Source: an uncultured Clostridia bacterium
Lineage (GTDB): Bacteria > Bacillota > Clostridia > Lutisporales > Lutisporaceae
Assembly: GCA_937930535.1 (NCBI GenBank)
Contig: CALGKJ010000146.1
Location: 1-52,152, forward strand
Length of the DNA: 52,152 nucleotides
Direction of reading: 5' to 3'
In this document: positions 42,239 through 49,634 of the stretch, in pieces
How positions within the stretch are numbered: position 1 is the first letter of the stretch
Layout of the letters: each line of letters begins with the position of its first letter
Translations under genes and position numbers: made by a program
The notes under the pieces: generated by a model
The model's database searches: none
What the model was told of the DNA's origin: nothing
What the model saw: only the letters and a program-made list of their open reading frames with translations

Positions 42239-43415
42239 TTACTACCTCCTCAATGCTACTTCTTCGCCCTGAATTAGCGATTAAAAAATCAACTAATTTT
42301 TTATAATCACCTAAAGTAAACTTCTCGGAAGGTTTGTCCCAATACAACTCACTGTTGTTTGTATCTCCAACACTCTCATCATATTTCCAATCGAACAATT
42401 TACCATTAATTATCATTTTCTTTGGACCCATAACGCATAGATTTAGATATGACATCGCATAGTCAACCATTGAGTCTACTTGTTCATCAGAAAAGCAAAG
42501 AACTATTGAATACAGACGAGGATTTTGTCTATGCCCGTTAAAAATAATTTCATTTATATGTTGATCAGAGAATGAATATCCAGAGAAAATAAATAGCAAC
42601 TCGCCCTGAAGCAAATAATTCTTAAGCCTATCAAAATACGCAATAAATGGCTGCTTTCTGGATAAATTATACTTCTCCTTTGATGGATAAATTACCAGTT
42701 CATTCTCAGGTTTATCGACCTTTCCAATTCGGACTATTTTTGATCTGTTTAGTGTAGATTCTTTTCTAAACTCCCAGTTTAATGAACCATGGATCTTCCA
42801 CAATCTAATCCAATTAAACGTCAAATCATTGTGTGAAATAGCTTTTTCAATACTTTCAGGCCAAAAGAACGGCTCATATGATCCAACAAAGCCATCGAAG
42901 TATGGCACATGATTATGCTCCATCGCTTTTTCTAGTAGCAAATCATAATTTGTTGTAAATATCTCTTTTACATAATTTCGATTTGTCATATCCAGCCATG
43001 CAAAAAACTTCCTAAGTTCTGTAATATCAGCGCCTTCTTCTTGCGCCTGAATTATTTCAAAAATGTTTTTACATATCATTTCATCCAAAATACGGGCTGT
43101 TTCTCCATTTATTCCATCGTACTTTCTATCATTTCTTTCTCCAGTGATTTCTCTGATCTGTCTTACATAATTTAAAATGTCTTCAACACTAATGCTTGTC
43201 TTACCGAGTAGTACAACTAAACTTTGCTTTAGGTTTTGAAAAACAGTCTTCATATCATTATCTAACTTTAATTCAACATCTTCAGTCAATTTAATTACGT
43301 TTGGCAATCCAAACGCACATGACATTCCTGCACCAAAAAAGAATCCTATATTTTTTGAGTATGACAACAATTTTTTCAGTTCGTCAATTTCTTGAATTAC
43401 ATTAATAAATCCCAT
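42228..43415 (-). CDS. SIR2-family NADase effector of a SIR2-HerA defence system
   Basis: This 395-residue protein has an N-terminal SIR2 fold: GAGMSCAFGLP (28-38) for NAD binding, EIFTTNYDLLLEKAM (TTNYD), and the catalytic His in WKIHGSLNW. The C-terminal part (ELLFIFSGYSFSDQHINEII) completes the SIR2-like domain. In known systems infection releases NAD+ hydrolysis and growth arrest. AAGGAG lies 10-11 bases upstream of ATG. First gene of the unit, 51 bases after the DUF1016 gene. Confidence 0.9.
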   Translation of the reverse strand: MGFINVIQEIDELKKLLSYSKNIGFFFGAGMSCAFGLPNVIKLTEDVELKLDNDMKTVFQNLKQSLVVLLGKTSISVEDILNYVRQIREITGERNDRKYDGINGETARILDEMICKNIFEIIQAQEEGADITELRKFFAWLDMTNRNYVKEIFTTNYDLLLEKAMEHNHVPYFDGFVGSYEPFFWPESIEKAISHNDLTFNWIRLWKIHGSLNWEFRKESTLNRSKIVRIGKVDKPENELVIYPSKEKYNLSRKQPFIAYFDRLKNYLLQGELLFIFSGYSFSDQHINEIIFNGHRQNPRLYSIVLCFSDEQVDSMVDYAMSYLNLCVMGPKKMIINGKLFDWKYDESVGDTNNSELYWDKPSEKFTLGDYKKLVDFLIANSGRRSSIEEVVNGK

Positions 43416-43466
43416 GTCATTGTTCTCCTTTTATGACTAATTGTCATGTTATTTTTTCAACAATGT

Positions 43467-44480
43467 TTATAACTTCTTTTCTATTTCTAAGAGTTCCTGT
43501 TCTTTTTCTAATTCTTTCTTCAGCTCTTCTTCAGTCGGCATATATAGCTTATATTTTGAAGCGAAAATCTGATTTTTGTCTTCTGGCAAGGTATATTTAA
43601 CAACCGAATCGCTTTTATCTGCACAAAGAATGATACCAATGGGAAGATTGTCTCCCTCATTCATAAGCTCTCTTGTAAAGTAATTGACATACATCTGCAT
43701 CTGCCCAATGTCTTGATGTTTCAGTTTGCCAACCTTCAAATCAATGATGACAAAGCATTTAAGAATATAGTTGTAAAACACTAAGTCAATAAAATAATGC
43801 TCTCCATCAAATGTAATTCTCTTCTGTCTTGAAACAAAAGAGAATCCTCGTCCGAGTTCAAGTAGAAATTTTTGCAAATGGCCAATTAAGCCTTGTTCTA
43901 TGTCTTTTTCATAGAGATTCGGTGTCTGCTCAAGTCCTAAAAATTCAAGTACATATGGGTCTCTTATAATGTCTTTTACATCCACGCCTTTTTCAAGTGT
44001 TAAAATTTCGTTCCTAACACTCTCCTGATCTTGACTTGATAGAAGTCGTTGATAATAGAAAGAATTAATTTGACGCTCCAATTGCCTTGTACTCCAATTG
44101 GATTTTGCACATTCGTCAAGATAAAACTGCCGTGCCTTTTCATCTTCAACCTTCAAAAGCATTCTATAATGTGTCCAACTCAATTGGTCACTCAGTGCGT
44201 GACGATTTGGAAAAGCAGTGTAGAATAAACGCATATATTTTAAATTCGTCACAGTGAAGCCTTTGCCAAATTCAGTAGTCAACTTCTCCGATAGGTATTT
44301 TATTAAGCCTGCACCATACTCCGCTCTCTCATTATCTCCTTGCGCTTCACAAATTAAGTTTCCAATATTCCAATAGGTTTCAACCATAACAAAATTGACA
44401 GAAGTAAAAACCTTTTTCTGTGCCTCTGTCACAGTTGCTCTAATATTCTCGTAAATGCTACTATCATCTAAATAATTCAC
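43467..44480 (-). CDS. DUF1016/YhcG-type PDDEXK nuclease
   Basis: This 337-residue protein has an N-terminal DUF1016 domain (YWNIGNLICE, FPNRHALSDQLSWTHYRMLL) and a C-terminal PDDEXK-type nuclease with FIDLVFYN and CFVIIDLKVGKL supplying the D...(D)xK residues. Family members are often found in type I restriction loci and defence islands, yet their role is unsettled. It reads into SIR2-HerA from upstream, so it may be part of the same island transcript. Confidence 0.87.
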   Translation of the reverse strand: MNYLDDSSIYENIRATVTEAQKKVFTSVNFVMVETYWNIGNLICEAQGDNERAEYGAGLIKYLSEKLTTEFGKGFTVTNLKYMRLFYTAFPNRHALSDQLSWTHYRMLLKVEDEKARQFYLDECAKSNWSTRQLERQINSFYYQRLLSSQDQESVRNEILTLEKGVDVKDIIRDPYVLEFLGLEQTPNLYEKDIEQGLIGHLQKFLLELGRGFSFVSRQKRITFDGEHYFIDLVFYNYILKCFVIIDLKVGKLKHQDIGQMQMYVNYFTRELMNEGDNLPIGIILCADKSDSVVKYTLPEDKNQIFASKYKLYMPTEEELKKELEKEQELLEIEKKL

Positions 44481-44637
44481 TGTAATCCCTCCAATGCAAT
44501 TTCAAGTATACTCATTATTGTAAAGAGCCAAATTGAAAAACATTTCCAATTACTATTTTATTCATTTATTCGTACTCAGTCAATGATTACCGAAGATTAC
44601 TTTCCAAAATGCTTTATCATTTTCTTCAAAAAAGTTA

Positions 44638-44664
44638 AATTGGTCACGCAGTGCGTGACCAATT
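44638..44664. repeat. 27-bp near-perfect palindrome in a coding remnant
   Basis: Arms of 13 bases (AATTGGTCACGCA/TGCGTGACCAATT) surround one base. The minus strand reads in frame as GHALRDQFN, close to HALSDQLSW in the DUF1016 protein. Inside that gene (44182-44207) the DNA is also almost the same palindrome. The frame continues to a stop (FFEENDKAFWKVIFGNH), which points to a short gene remnant upstream of the DUF1016 gene. Confidence 0.55.
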
Positions 44665-44766
44665 CGATCATAATTCAATATTTCTTTAATAGCAACATTC
44701 ACAGCCACTCTCTAGCTGTTACACATTCTTATTTTTAAACCCTTTCCAGTCTCAAAACACACTCAA

Positions 44767-44958
44767 CGTGCATCGTTTGTATTCTCTAGTATCTTTAATA
44801 CATGATATTGTATTATTACAAAGCTTTACTGTTAGATACCGAGCTAATCCGTGCAAAATCATTGCTATTATACATTCCCAGTGCCTTGTCGTATATTTCT
44901 ATAATTAGCCCTAGCTTTCAGCATGAATGCTTTTTTCATTGCAGATCAAATTTTTCCG
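44767..44958 (-). pseudogene. Decayed copy of the TPR receptor gene
   Basis: The DNA aligns by eye with 38560-38745 and 39115-39175 of the TPR receptor gene, for example ACCGAGCTAAT-CGTG-AAAATCATTGC and CTTGTCNTATATTTCTATA. It has an internal deletion and frame disruptions. It ends in repeat family A copy 4. This is evidence of a lost second receptor. Confidence 0.7.
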
Positions 44959-44996
44959 GTTGTTTCTCCCAAAGAGATTAGCAACTCTTAACGAAA
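44957..44996. repeat. Palindromic repeat family A, copy 4 (partial)
   Basis: GGTTGTTTCTCCCAAAGAG followed by ATTAGCAACTCT matches copy 3. The left arm is missing where it joins the receptor pseudogene. Confidence 0.55.
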
Positions 44997-45078
44997 AGTA
45001 TTTTGAGTTTTAAAGTTGGTTATCTATAATAATAGCCTTATAAGCCTGTTTTTCAAAATCCAAGGGTCTTAATAAAGC

Positions 45079-45717
45079 TTATGGTACTGCTTCGCACAGC
45101 AGCTCATTTTTTTCATTGTCTAATATATCAGCTAGATAGTCATATAGCTCGAATATCATTTTTTTCATTACATAATTTCTATGAATAACACAAGGTTCGC
45201 TGTCATTGAACATTTCGATACTTTTATGTATTATATATGCAACTAGCAGCAGGGGTGTAATAAGTGCAAAATCGTATATTATAAAATATATTAGTGCTTG
45301 GATATTTAGCTGACTGTTGGTTTGAAGGATCGTAATAATAGTGGCTAAGTAAATTTGACCTGTACATAAAAATTCCCCGAATGATATTAGTACACCTAGC
45401 ACTAAGCTAATCAGGAGCATCAGCTTTGAATCAGTTATATTTGTAAGTTTTTTTATAATATTATGGTTAAACCTTCTTAGAGCAGTAGGTAGTTGAACCT
45501 TGAATTTATTATATTTCTCCGTCTTTACTGAAAAATAGTCCTGTAGGTTTAATATAATCAATATTAATAAAGTTCCAGCCATTATGACTTTTGCTATTAT
45601 GCTGAACAAGTGGATGTTAAGCTTTGAAAGTATTGTAAATAAAAAAGTACACATAGCTAAATAGGTCAAAAACTTACCAATGCAAAATGCAATGGCTATC
45701 TTAAGGATATTACTGTG
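45079..45717 (-). pseudogene. N-terminally truncated DsbD-like membrane protein
   Basis: The frame is open from 45717 with TTG at 45669 as the first possible start. It encodes several membrane segments including AIAFCIGKFLTYLAMCTF and SFGEFLCTGQIYLATI, the latter typical of DsbD/CcdA-like transmembrane electron carriers with a Cys in the first helix of a repeat. The preceding half of the protein is missing. A functional short form starting at 45669 cannot be excluded. It probably belonged with the thioredoxin-like protein upstream. Confidence 0.55.
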
Positions 45718-45735
45718 GTATCAGCATTTAAAATA

Positions 45736-45900
45736 TTAATTCCAATAGTCAAAATAAATAATAAAATTTGTATTTGTATTGAATATTGCTTTTCCGACTT
45801 GTATTTTATCTATATTGATTTTTTCTATATATTCGCTCTGACAAGCGGTCAATACTGCAATACCCAATAATATTAATAACATAATTGTTCTTTTCTTCAT
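45736..45900 (-). pseudogene. Truncated lipoprotein ORF
   Basis: ATG 45900 has GGAGG 8 bases upstream. The 54 residues start KKRTIMLLILLGIAVLTAC (lipobox Cys at 20) and stop soon after. The short length and the adjacent DsbD fragment suggest an internal deletion joining two genes. A real small lipoprotein is possible. Confidence 0.5.
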
Positions 45901-45964
45901 ATGAGTTTCCTCCGTCTATGTTGATAAATATATGTAGAAACATGTACTATCAGGTTTACTATTT

Positions 45965-46113
45965 ATGTTTAACGAATGGTCAGAAGGGAAGTCTGCCGCT
46001 TATATAAGTGGGGGTGAATATACTAAAGAAAATAAGTTTCAGTAGGGGTATAAATCCCCTTCTGAACTCGTTAAAATCACGATATTGCAACGTAGTTGTA
46101 ATATCGTCTTTAA
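45965..46113. repeat. 149-bp structured repeat, copy 2
   Basis: Second copy of 35786-35934, in direct orientation some 10 kb away. All long complementary blocks are preserved. The stop of the embedded 26-codon frame changes from TGA to TAG. It lies 88 bases after the thioredoxin-like gene stop. The rest of 45901-46200 holds no gene. Confidence 0.85.
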
Positions 46114-46200
46114 GCTATGAGTTTATTTGTATCTTAATTTCAGATTAGCAGCAAGAGTCTACTACTGTTATAGAACGAGTTTCTCTTACTTGTTTACCTT

Positions 46201-46851
46201 CTACATCACAGTATCTTTGAGAGTTTCCATAGTTTTTTCAGCTTCACTGCAAGCTTCACAATTTGTTGTTGAAAAAAATAATAATAAAGGCTTGTCCTTA
46301 TTGGTTTTACTATTTTTTAAAAAACTGCTGACCTTATCTGATAATAGTTTACTATTAGATTTATCAAATAAACTATTGATAATTGATTCATAGTAGGGGG
46401 TATTCATCAATACTATATTATCTTTATCAAGGACAAATGCTGATGGTTTGACTCTATTTAAGCTGTATTTATTATTCGTGGAAAAATTATTAGATAAGTC
46501 AATATTAGCTTTTTCTAATCGTCTTATGGGGATTGTATCTTCCCAAAGTAGTAGAAAGGTTATATTTTCATCACCGAAAACATTTTTTATATTATTTATA
46601 GTATCTAAAGCTTCGATGCAAGCATCGCAGTAATTTGAAAGATGAAATATGACTTTTTCTCCATCAATGCTGGTTAATAAGTCTGTGGATTTTAATTTTT
46701 CATTATCTGCATTATAAAGATTTATGTTAGGGAAATTATCGCCCTGTAATAAATCAATAAAGTCAGGTTTTTTTATTTGATTTATAATAAATGTTCCTGC
46801 AATAGCAATAACTGCAATTAAAACAATTGTCAATAATATGCTTTTCTTCAT
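46201..46851 (-). CDS. Membrane-anchored protein with two thioredoxin-like CxxC sites
   Basis: This 216-residue protein has an N-terminal membrane anchor (about 4-25) and an extracytoplasmic thioredoxin-like domain with C75-D-A-C78. A second domain begins with C198-E-A-C201 and stops after only 15 further residues. Just past the stop, the -1 frame continues as CDVEGKQVRETRS and ends DSCC, so a frameshift may have shortened it. It is upstream of the DsbD-like fragment and shares its promoter block and 5' leader with the TPR receptor gene, so it is a likely member of that regulon. Confidence 0.65.
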   Translation of the reverse strand: MKKSILLTIVLIAVIAIAGTFIINQIKKPDFIDLLQGDNFPNINLYNADNEKLKSTDLLTSIDGEKVIFHLSNYCDACIEALDTINNIKNVFGDENITFLLLWEDTIPIRRLEKANIDLSNNFSTNNKYSLNRVKPSAFVLDKDNIVLMNTPYYESIINSLFDKSNSKLLSDKVSSFLKNSKTNKDKPLLLFFSTTNCEACSEAEKTMETLKDTVM

Positions 46852-46875
46852 CTCAACACCCCAATAATGTATGTT

Positions 46876-46929
46876 ATATAAATAGTGACAAGGATTTGCA
46901 TAATCTCAAGTATTATACACTATTTATAT
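46876..46929. repeat. Repeat family B, copy 2
   Basis: Perfect arms ATATAAATAGTG and CACTATTTATAT match the inner palindrome at 11080-11134 in arm sequence and length. Here the element lies between the -10 box and the ribosome binding site of the thioredoxin-like gene, in a leader otherwise homologous to that of the TPR receptor. Confidence 0.65.
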
Positions 46930-46932
46930 TTG

Positions 46933-46978
46933 ATAGAAAATGACAGTGTTTTAATGTAAAATCACTGTCATTTTCTAT
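46933..46978. terminator. 16-bp perfect stem-loop in the thioredoxin-like leader
   Basis: Arms ATAGAAAATGACAGTG/CACTGTCATTTTCTAT with a 14-base loop sit between promoter and gene. It may attenuate transcription; the tail lacks a clean T-run. Confidence 0.5.
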
Positions 46979-46987
46979 ATATATTAA

Positions 46988-47016
46988 ATTATAACAGTGT
47001 TTCCAATTAATTGGTA
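46988..47016 (-). promoter_or_regulatory. Promoter with perfect palindromic operator, thioredoxin-like gene
   Basis: The -10 TATAAT (46993-46988) is preceded at the -35 position by the perfect 12-base palindrome CCAATTAATTGG (47014-47003). The spacing to the -10 is identical to that in the receptor promoter at 39538-39566. Confidence 0.6.
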
Positions 47017-47034
47017 GGTTTTTGTAATATATGT

Positions 47035-47383
47035 TTAAGCTCTCTTTTTAAAACTGTCATAAACCTCCTCAAACATATCGCTCATTACTATATCCTTAAA
47101 TTCACCGTCCTCCAGAATCCTCATAAAGAATTTTTGGTTTTGTGCCATTCTTCGTATTACTACATCCTGAAAAGCCTTTTGGTAGCTGAACAACAAAAAA
47201 GGCTTCTTAATGGTTTAAACTCCTCATCCTGCTTCATTTTCCTCTCAAATATTCTTAGCAATAGTAATTAAATTATATATTCAACCCTTCGAACCGGTGT
47301 CCCTTCCGGTCTAAGTTTATTATGCAATGCTTTCAAGGCATTGTTTGTTTACTATCAGCGTAATGTACTGTTGATCTGCCCAT
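47035..47383 (-). pseudogene. Remnant of type I restriction genes
   Basis: From ATG 47383 (AAAGGAG upstream) the frames read GRSTVHYADSKQTMP, ALHNKLRPEGTPVRRVEYII, then LLLLRIFERKMKQDEEFKPL with stops and frameshifts, resembling a DNA methylase N-terminus. After a deletion it runs into RRMAQNQKFFMRILEDGEFK and a short helical tail, matching the HsdR C-terminus. With the HsdM fragment at 39868 this is the debris of a restriction-modification operon. Confidence 0.6.
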
Positions 47384-47416
47384 GCTATATATCTCCTTTG
47401 TCTAATTAACTCTCGC

Positions 47417-48640
47417 TTAAACCGCATTTTCTTTTAGAGTATCACTAAGAACATCCTTAATCAGTTGATAATCAACCAAAGTAACCAGTTCCCATACAAT
47501 TCTGTCTATCCGCTTTTTAAAAAGATCTGTACTTGATCCAGCAATGTTTCCAAAGTTCTTTTCCAGTAAATCTCTCACTTCTTTATTGATTTTCCCACGT
47601 TCTGCCCCTCTTATGTGTTCAAATTTCAATTTTCTAATGTACTCTTCAATTTCTCTAAACAAGAGTATTCTCGTATCACCATGGAAAATATAGTCCGTTA
47701 GGAGATCAAGCTGATACCCTACAATTGCCCACTGTGCCTTATCTCTATTAACAGATTTCCTTAGATACAATGCTTGAAAATCATTCGCTCTTTGGAGAAG
47801 TTTACTATCATTTTCAACATTTTTCAGATTATTAATCAATAATTTCATATCCTTAAAAAGTTGGTTGCAATCATAAGGTAAACCATGCATCATGCATTCA
47901 ACCTGAGCCGTTTTTTCATAATTTGACTTGATTAGCTCTTTATTTTTAAGCACCTTGTCCAAATTAGAAACAAATAACGTAATAACATCATAGATCTGCT
48001 TCACCTGTTCATCGGCTCTTTCATCTGAAATTCCAATTGTGTTGGGTCCAAGTGTCGTCAGCTTATCAGCAAATAAGTTTTCAAACGCTAAGACATTAAA
48101 CTCCTGTTCTGTTTCTAATGCAAATAGCTCTGGCTGTTTTATTTTATTAATTGAATAATCATCTTTTGAAAAAATAAACTCAATTTTAACTTCCTGCTTT
48201 CCTTTTGTTGTATAAAGCTCTTGCTCATTACAGATACTTGGCACTGTTTCAAAATATGTTTCTAATGCATCCAGTCCCAGCTTAGGGTTCTTTGGTTCAT
48301 AAATTCTGAACTTACAGTATTCACCTGACCCATTAAATTCAGTTTCTATTTCCAAAATTGCTTGATGTACTTCTTCAGGTGAGGCTAGACAAATCATATC
48401 AATATCAATACTTGTTCTTTGCCCTGCTATCGGTATATAGAACTGGGTTGCAGCTCCACCTTTCAATATGATTTTATCTCCAAGCTTTTTTTGTAATTGC
48501 AGAAACATCTCAAGATCCCAAATAAAAAGTTCAAATTTTGAAAGTGAGTTAAATCCACCATCAACCATCCGTTTCTCGATTTCAGTTCTCAAGAAAACTT
48601 CTTTCTCCAAAATTAGATTCTCTACATTTATCAGTTTCAT
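47417..48640 (-). CDS. AbiEii/AbiGii-type nucleotidyltransferase toxin
   Basis: This 407-residue protein is of the type IV toxin family. The nucleotidyltransferase signature is ILKGGAATQFYIPIAGQR followed by TSIDIDMI (G-x-A...DxD), and FADKLTTLG carries the conserved Lys. Known AbiEii-type toxins modify tRNA or other targets with nucleotides and arrest growth. The start overlaps the antitoxin stop by 4 bases (ATGA), as in abiE operons. Confidence 0.88.
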   Translation of the reverse strand: MKLINVENLILEKEVFLRTEIEKRMVDGGFNSLSKFELFIWDLEMFLQLQKKLGDKIILKGGAATQFYIPIAGQRTSIDIDMICLASPEEVHQAILEIETEFNGSGEYCKFRIYEPKNPKLGLDALETYFETVPSICNEQELYTTKGKQEVKIEFIFSKDDYSINKIKQPELFALETEQEFNVLAFENLFADKLTTLGPNTIGISDERADEQVKQIYDVITLFVSNLDKVLKNKELIKSNYEKTAQVECMMHGLPYDCNQLFKDMKLLINNLKNVENDSKLLQRANDFQALYLRKSVNRDKAQWAIVGYQLDLLTDYIFHGDTRILLFREIEEYIRKLKFEHIRGAERGKINKEVRDLLEKNFGNIAGSSTDLFKKRIDRIVWELVTLVDYQLIKDVLSDTLKENAV

Positions 48641-49419
48641 TTGACCTCCTTAATTTGGTAACTCATAAATTCCAATGTTTTTTCAGAAGCTTTATTTAGT
48701 TCTATAAGCCAGTTTATTTCAGTAGCTATTCCCCTGTCTTTAGCTGCATTTTTCATTTTTGCCATTGCTATAGAGTTGTTTCTTTGTAGGTTTTGGTAAA
48801 TTCGAGACACTTCCTGTATAGAAACACCATATTCCATTCTTGTAACTGCATAATATAAATCAACAAAACCTTTTTCTTTCTGCGAAATATTATCAGTTGA
48901 TAGAGAAAAATCTTTACCTTTTAACAGAATTACATCTATTTTGTTCCTTAAAATCGGTTTCCCTAGTATGTCTCGATCCATTTCTGTCAGTACAATCAAT
49001 TCCTTTTCATTTAATAAGTCTTGGATTTCCTTCATCCAAGATTGTTCAATGATGATAAGAACCGGATAATTTTCAGGCATATGAAGAATTTCTCCCACCA
49101 GAGAATCTAACCCCGTAATATAGAAGTTGTATCCGTAATCTATTAAAGTGTCATAAATCATTTGTGATTTTTTTTGTAGGTATTCATAGCCTGCAGCTAT
49201 ATTATTTCCACTATTCTTCTGCATGGAATAATATCCGTGTCCTGTTTTATAAAGTTTTCCTTGTTGAACTAATGAATACAGCCTCCAAGAAACAGTCTTA
49301 TTATTCATTTCAGGAAACAATGAGTATATCCTTTTTAGACTCATTTCATCACCGTTTTTCATATGTTTTGAAAGTTCACTATAAAACTTTTCATCAACAG
49401 TAATATTCTTTGTGCTCAC
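48637..49419 (-). CDS. AbiEi-type winged-helix antitoxin
   Basis: This 260-residue protein has an N-terminal winged-helix domain (about 15-65: MSLKRIYSLFPEMNNKTVSW, then KTGHGYYS) and a C-terminal antitoxin domain, including DVILLKGKDF. AbiEi proteins counter the toxin and repress their own operon by binding inverted repeats. Such repeats flank the promoter upstream here. GTG start with AAAGGGTGATG upstream. Confidence 0.8.
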   Translation of the reverse strand: MSTKNITVDEKFYSELSKHMKNGDEMSLKRIYSLFPEMNNKTVSWRLYSLVQQGKLYKTGHGYYSMQKNSGNNIAAGYEYLQKKSQMIYDTLIDYGYNFYITGLDSLVGEILHMPENYPVLIIIEQSWMKEIQDLLNEKELIVLTEMDRDILGKPILRNKIDVILLKGKDFSLSTDNISQKEKGFVDLYYAVTRMEYGVSIQEVSRIYQNLQRNNSIAMAKMKNAAKDRGIATEINWLIELNKASEKTLEFMSYQIKEVK

Positions 49420-49461
49420 ATCATCACCCTTTCAAAACTTTATTTTGATACATTTGTTTTG

Positions 49462-49511
49462 ATTATAACAAAACTTTTTATGCAAATCAATGTTTTGGTG
49501 AAAAAGTTTTG
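49462..49511 (-). promoter_or_regulatory. AbiE promoter flanked by inverted repeats
   Basis: The minus strand reads TTGATT (49490-49485), 17 bases, TATAAT (49467-49462). Perfect 11-base arms CAAAACTTTTT and AAAAAGTTTTG (49469-49479 and 49501-49511) bracket the -35, one inside the spacer. A further AAGTTTTG half site lies near the ribosome binding site. This is the expected layout for autorepression by AbiEi. Confidence 0.7.
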
Positions 49512-49580
49512 CTATAATGAATTTTGTCCCCCATAATCCTAACATGAAACATAAGGATCTCTGATGATATCTTTGGAAAA

Positions 49581-49615
49581 CAAAAAGAGTAACCCAATCA
49601 TCATGGATTACTCTT
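49581..49615 (-). terminator. Terminator after ftsH
   Basis: Arms AGAGTAACCC/GGATTACTCT (one mismatch) with TTTTTG on the minus strand, about 20 bases past the ftsH stop. Confidence 0.8.
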
Positions 49616-49634
49616 ACCTCATATTAATCATATT

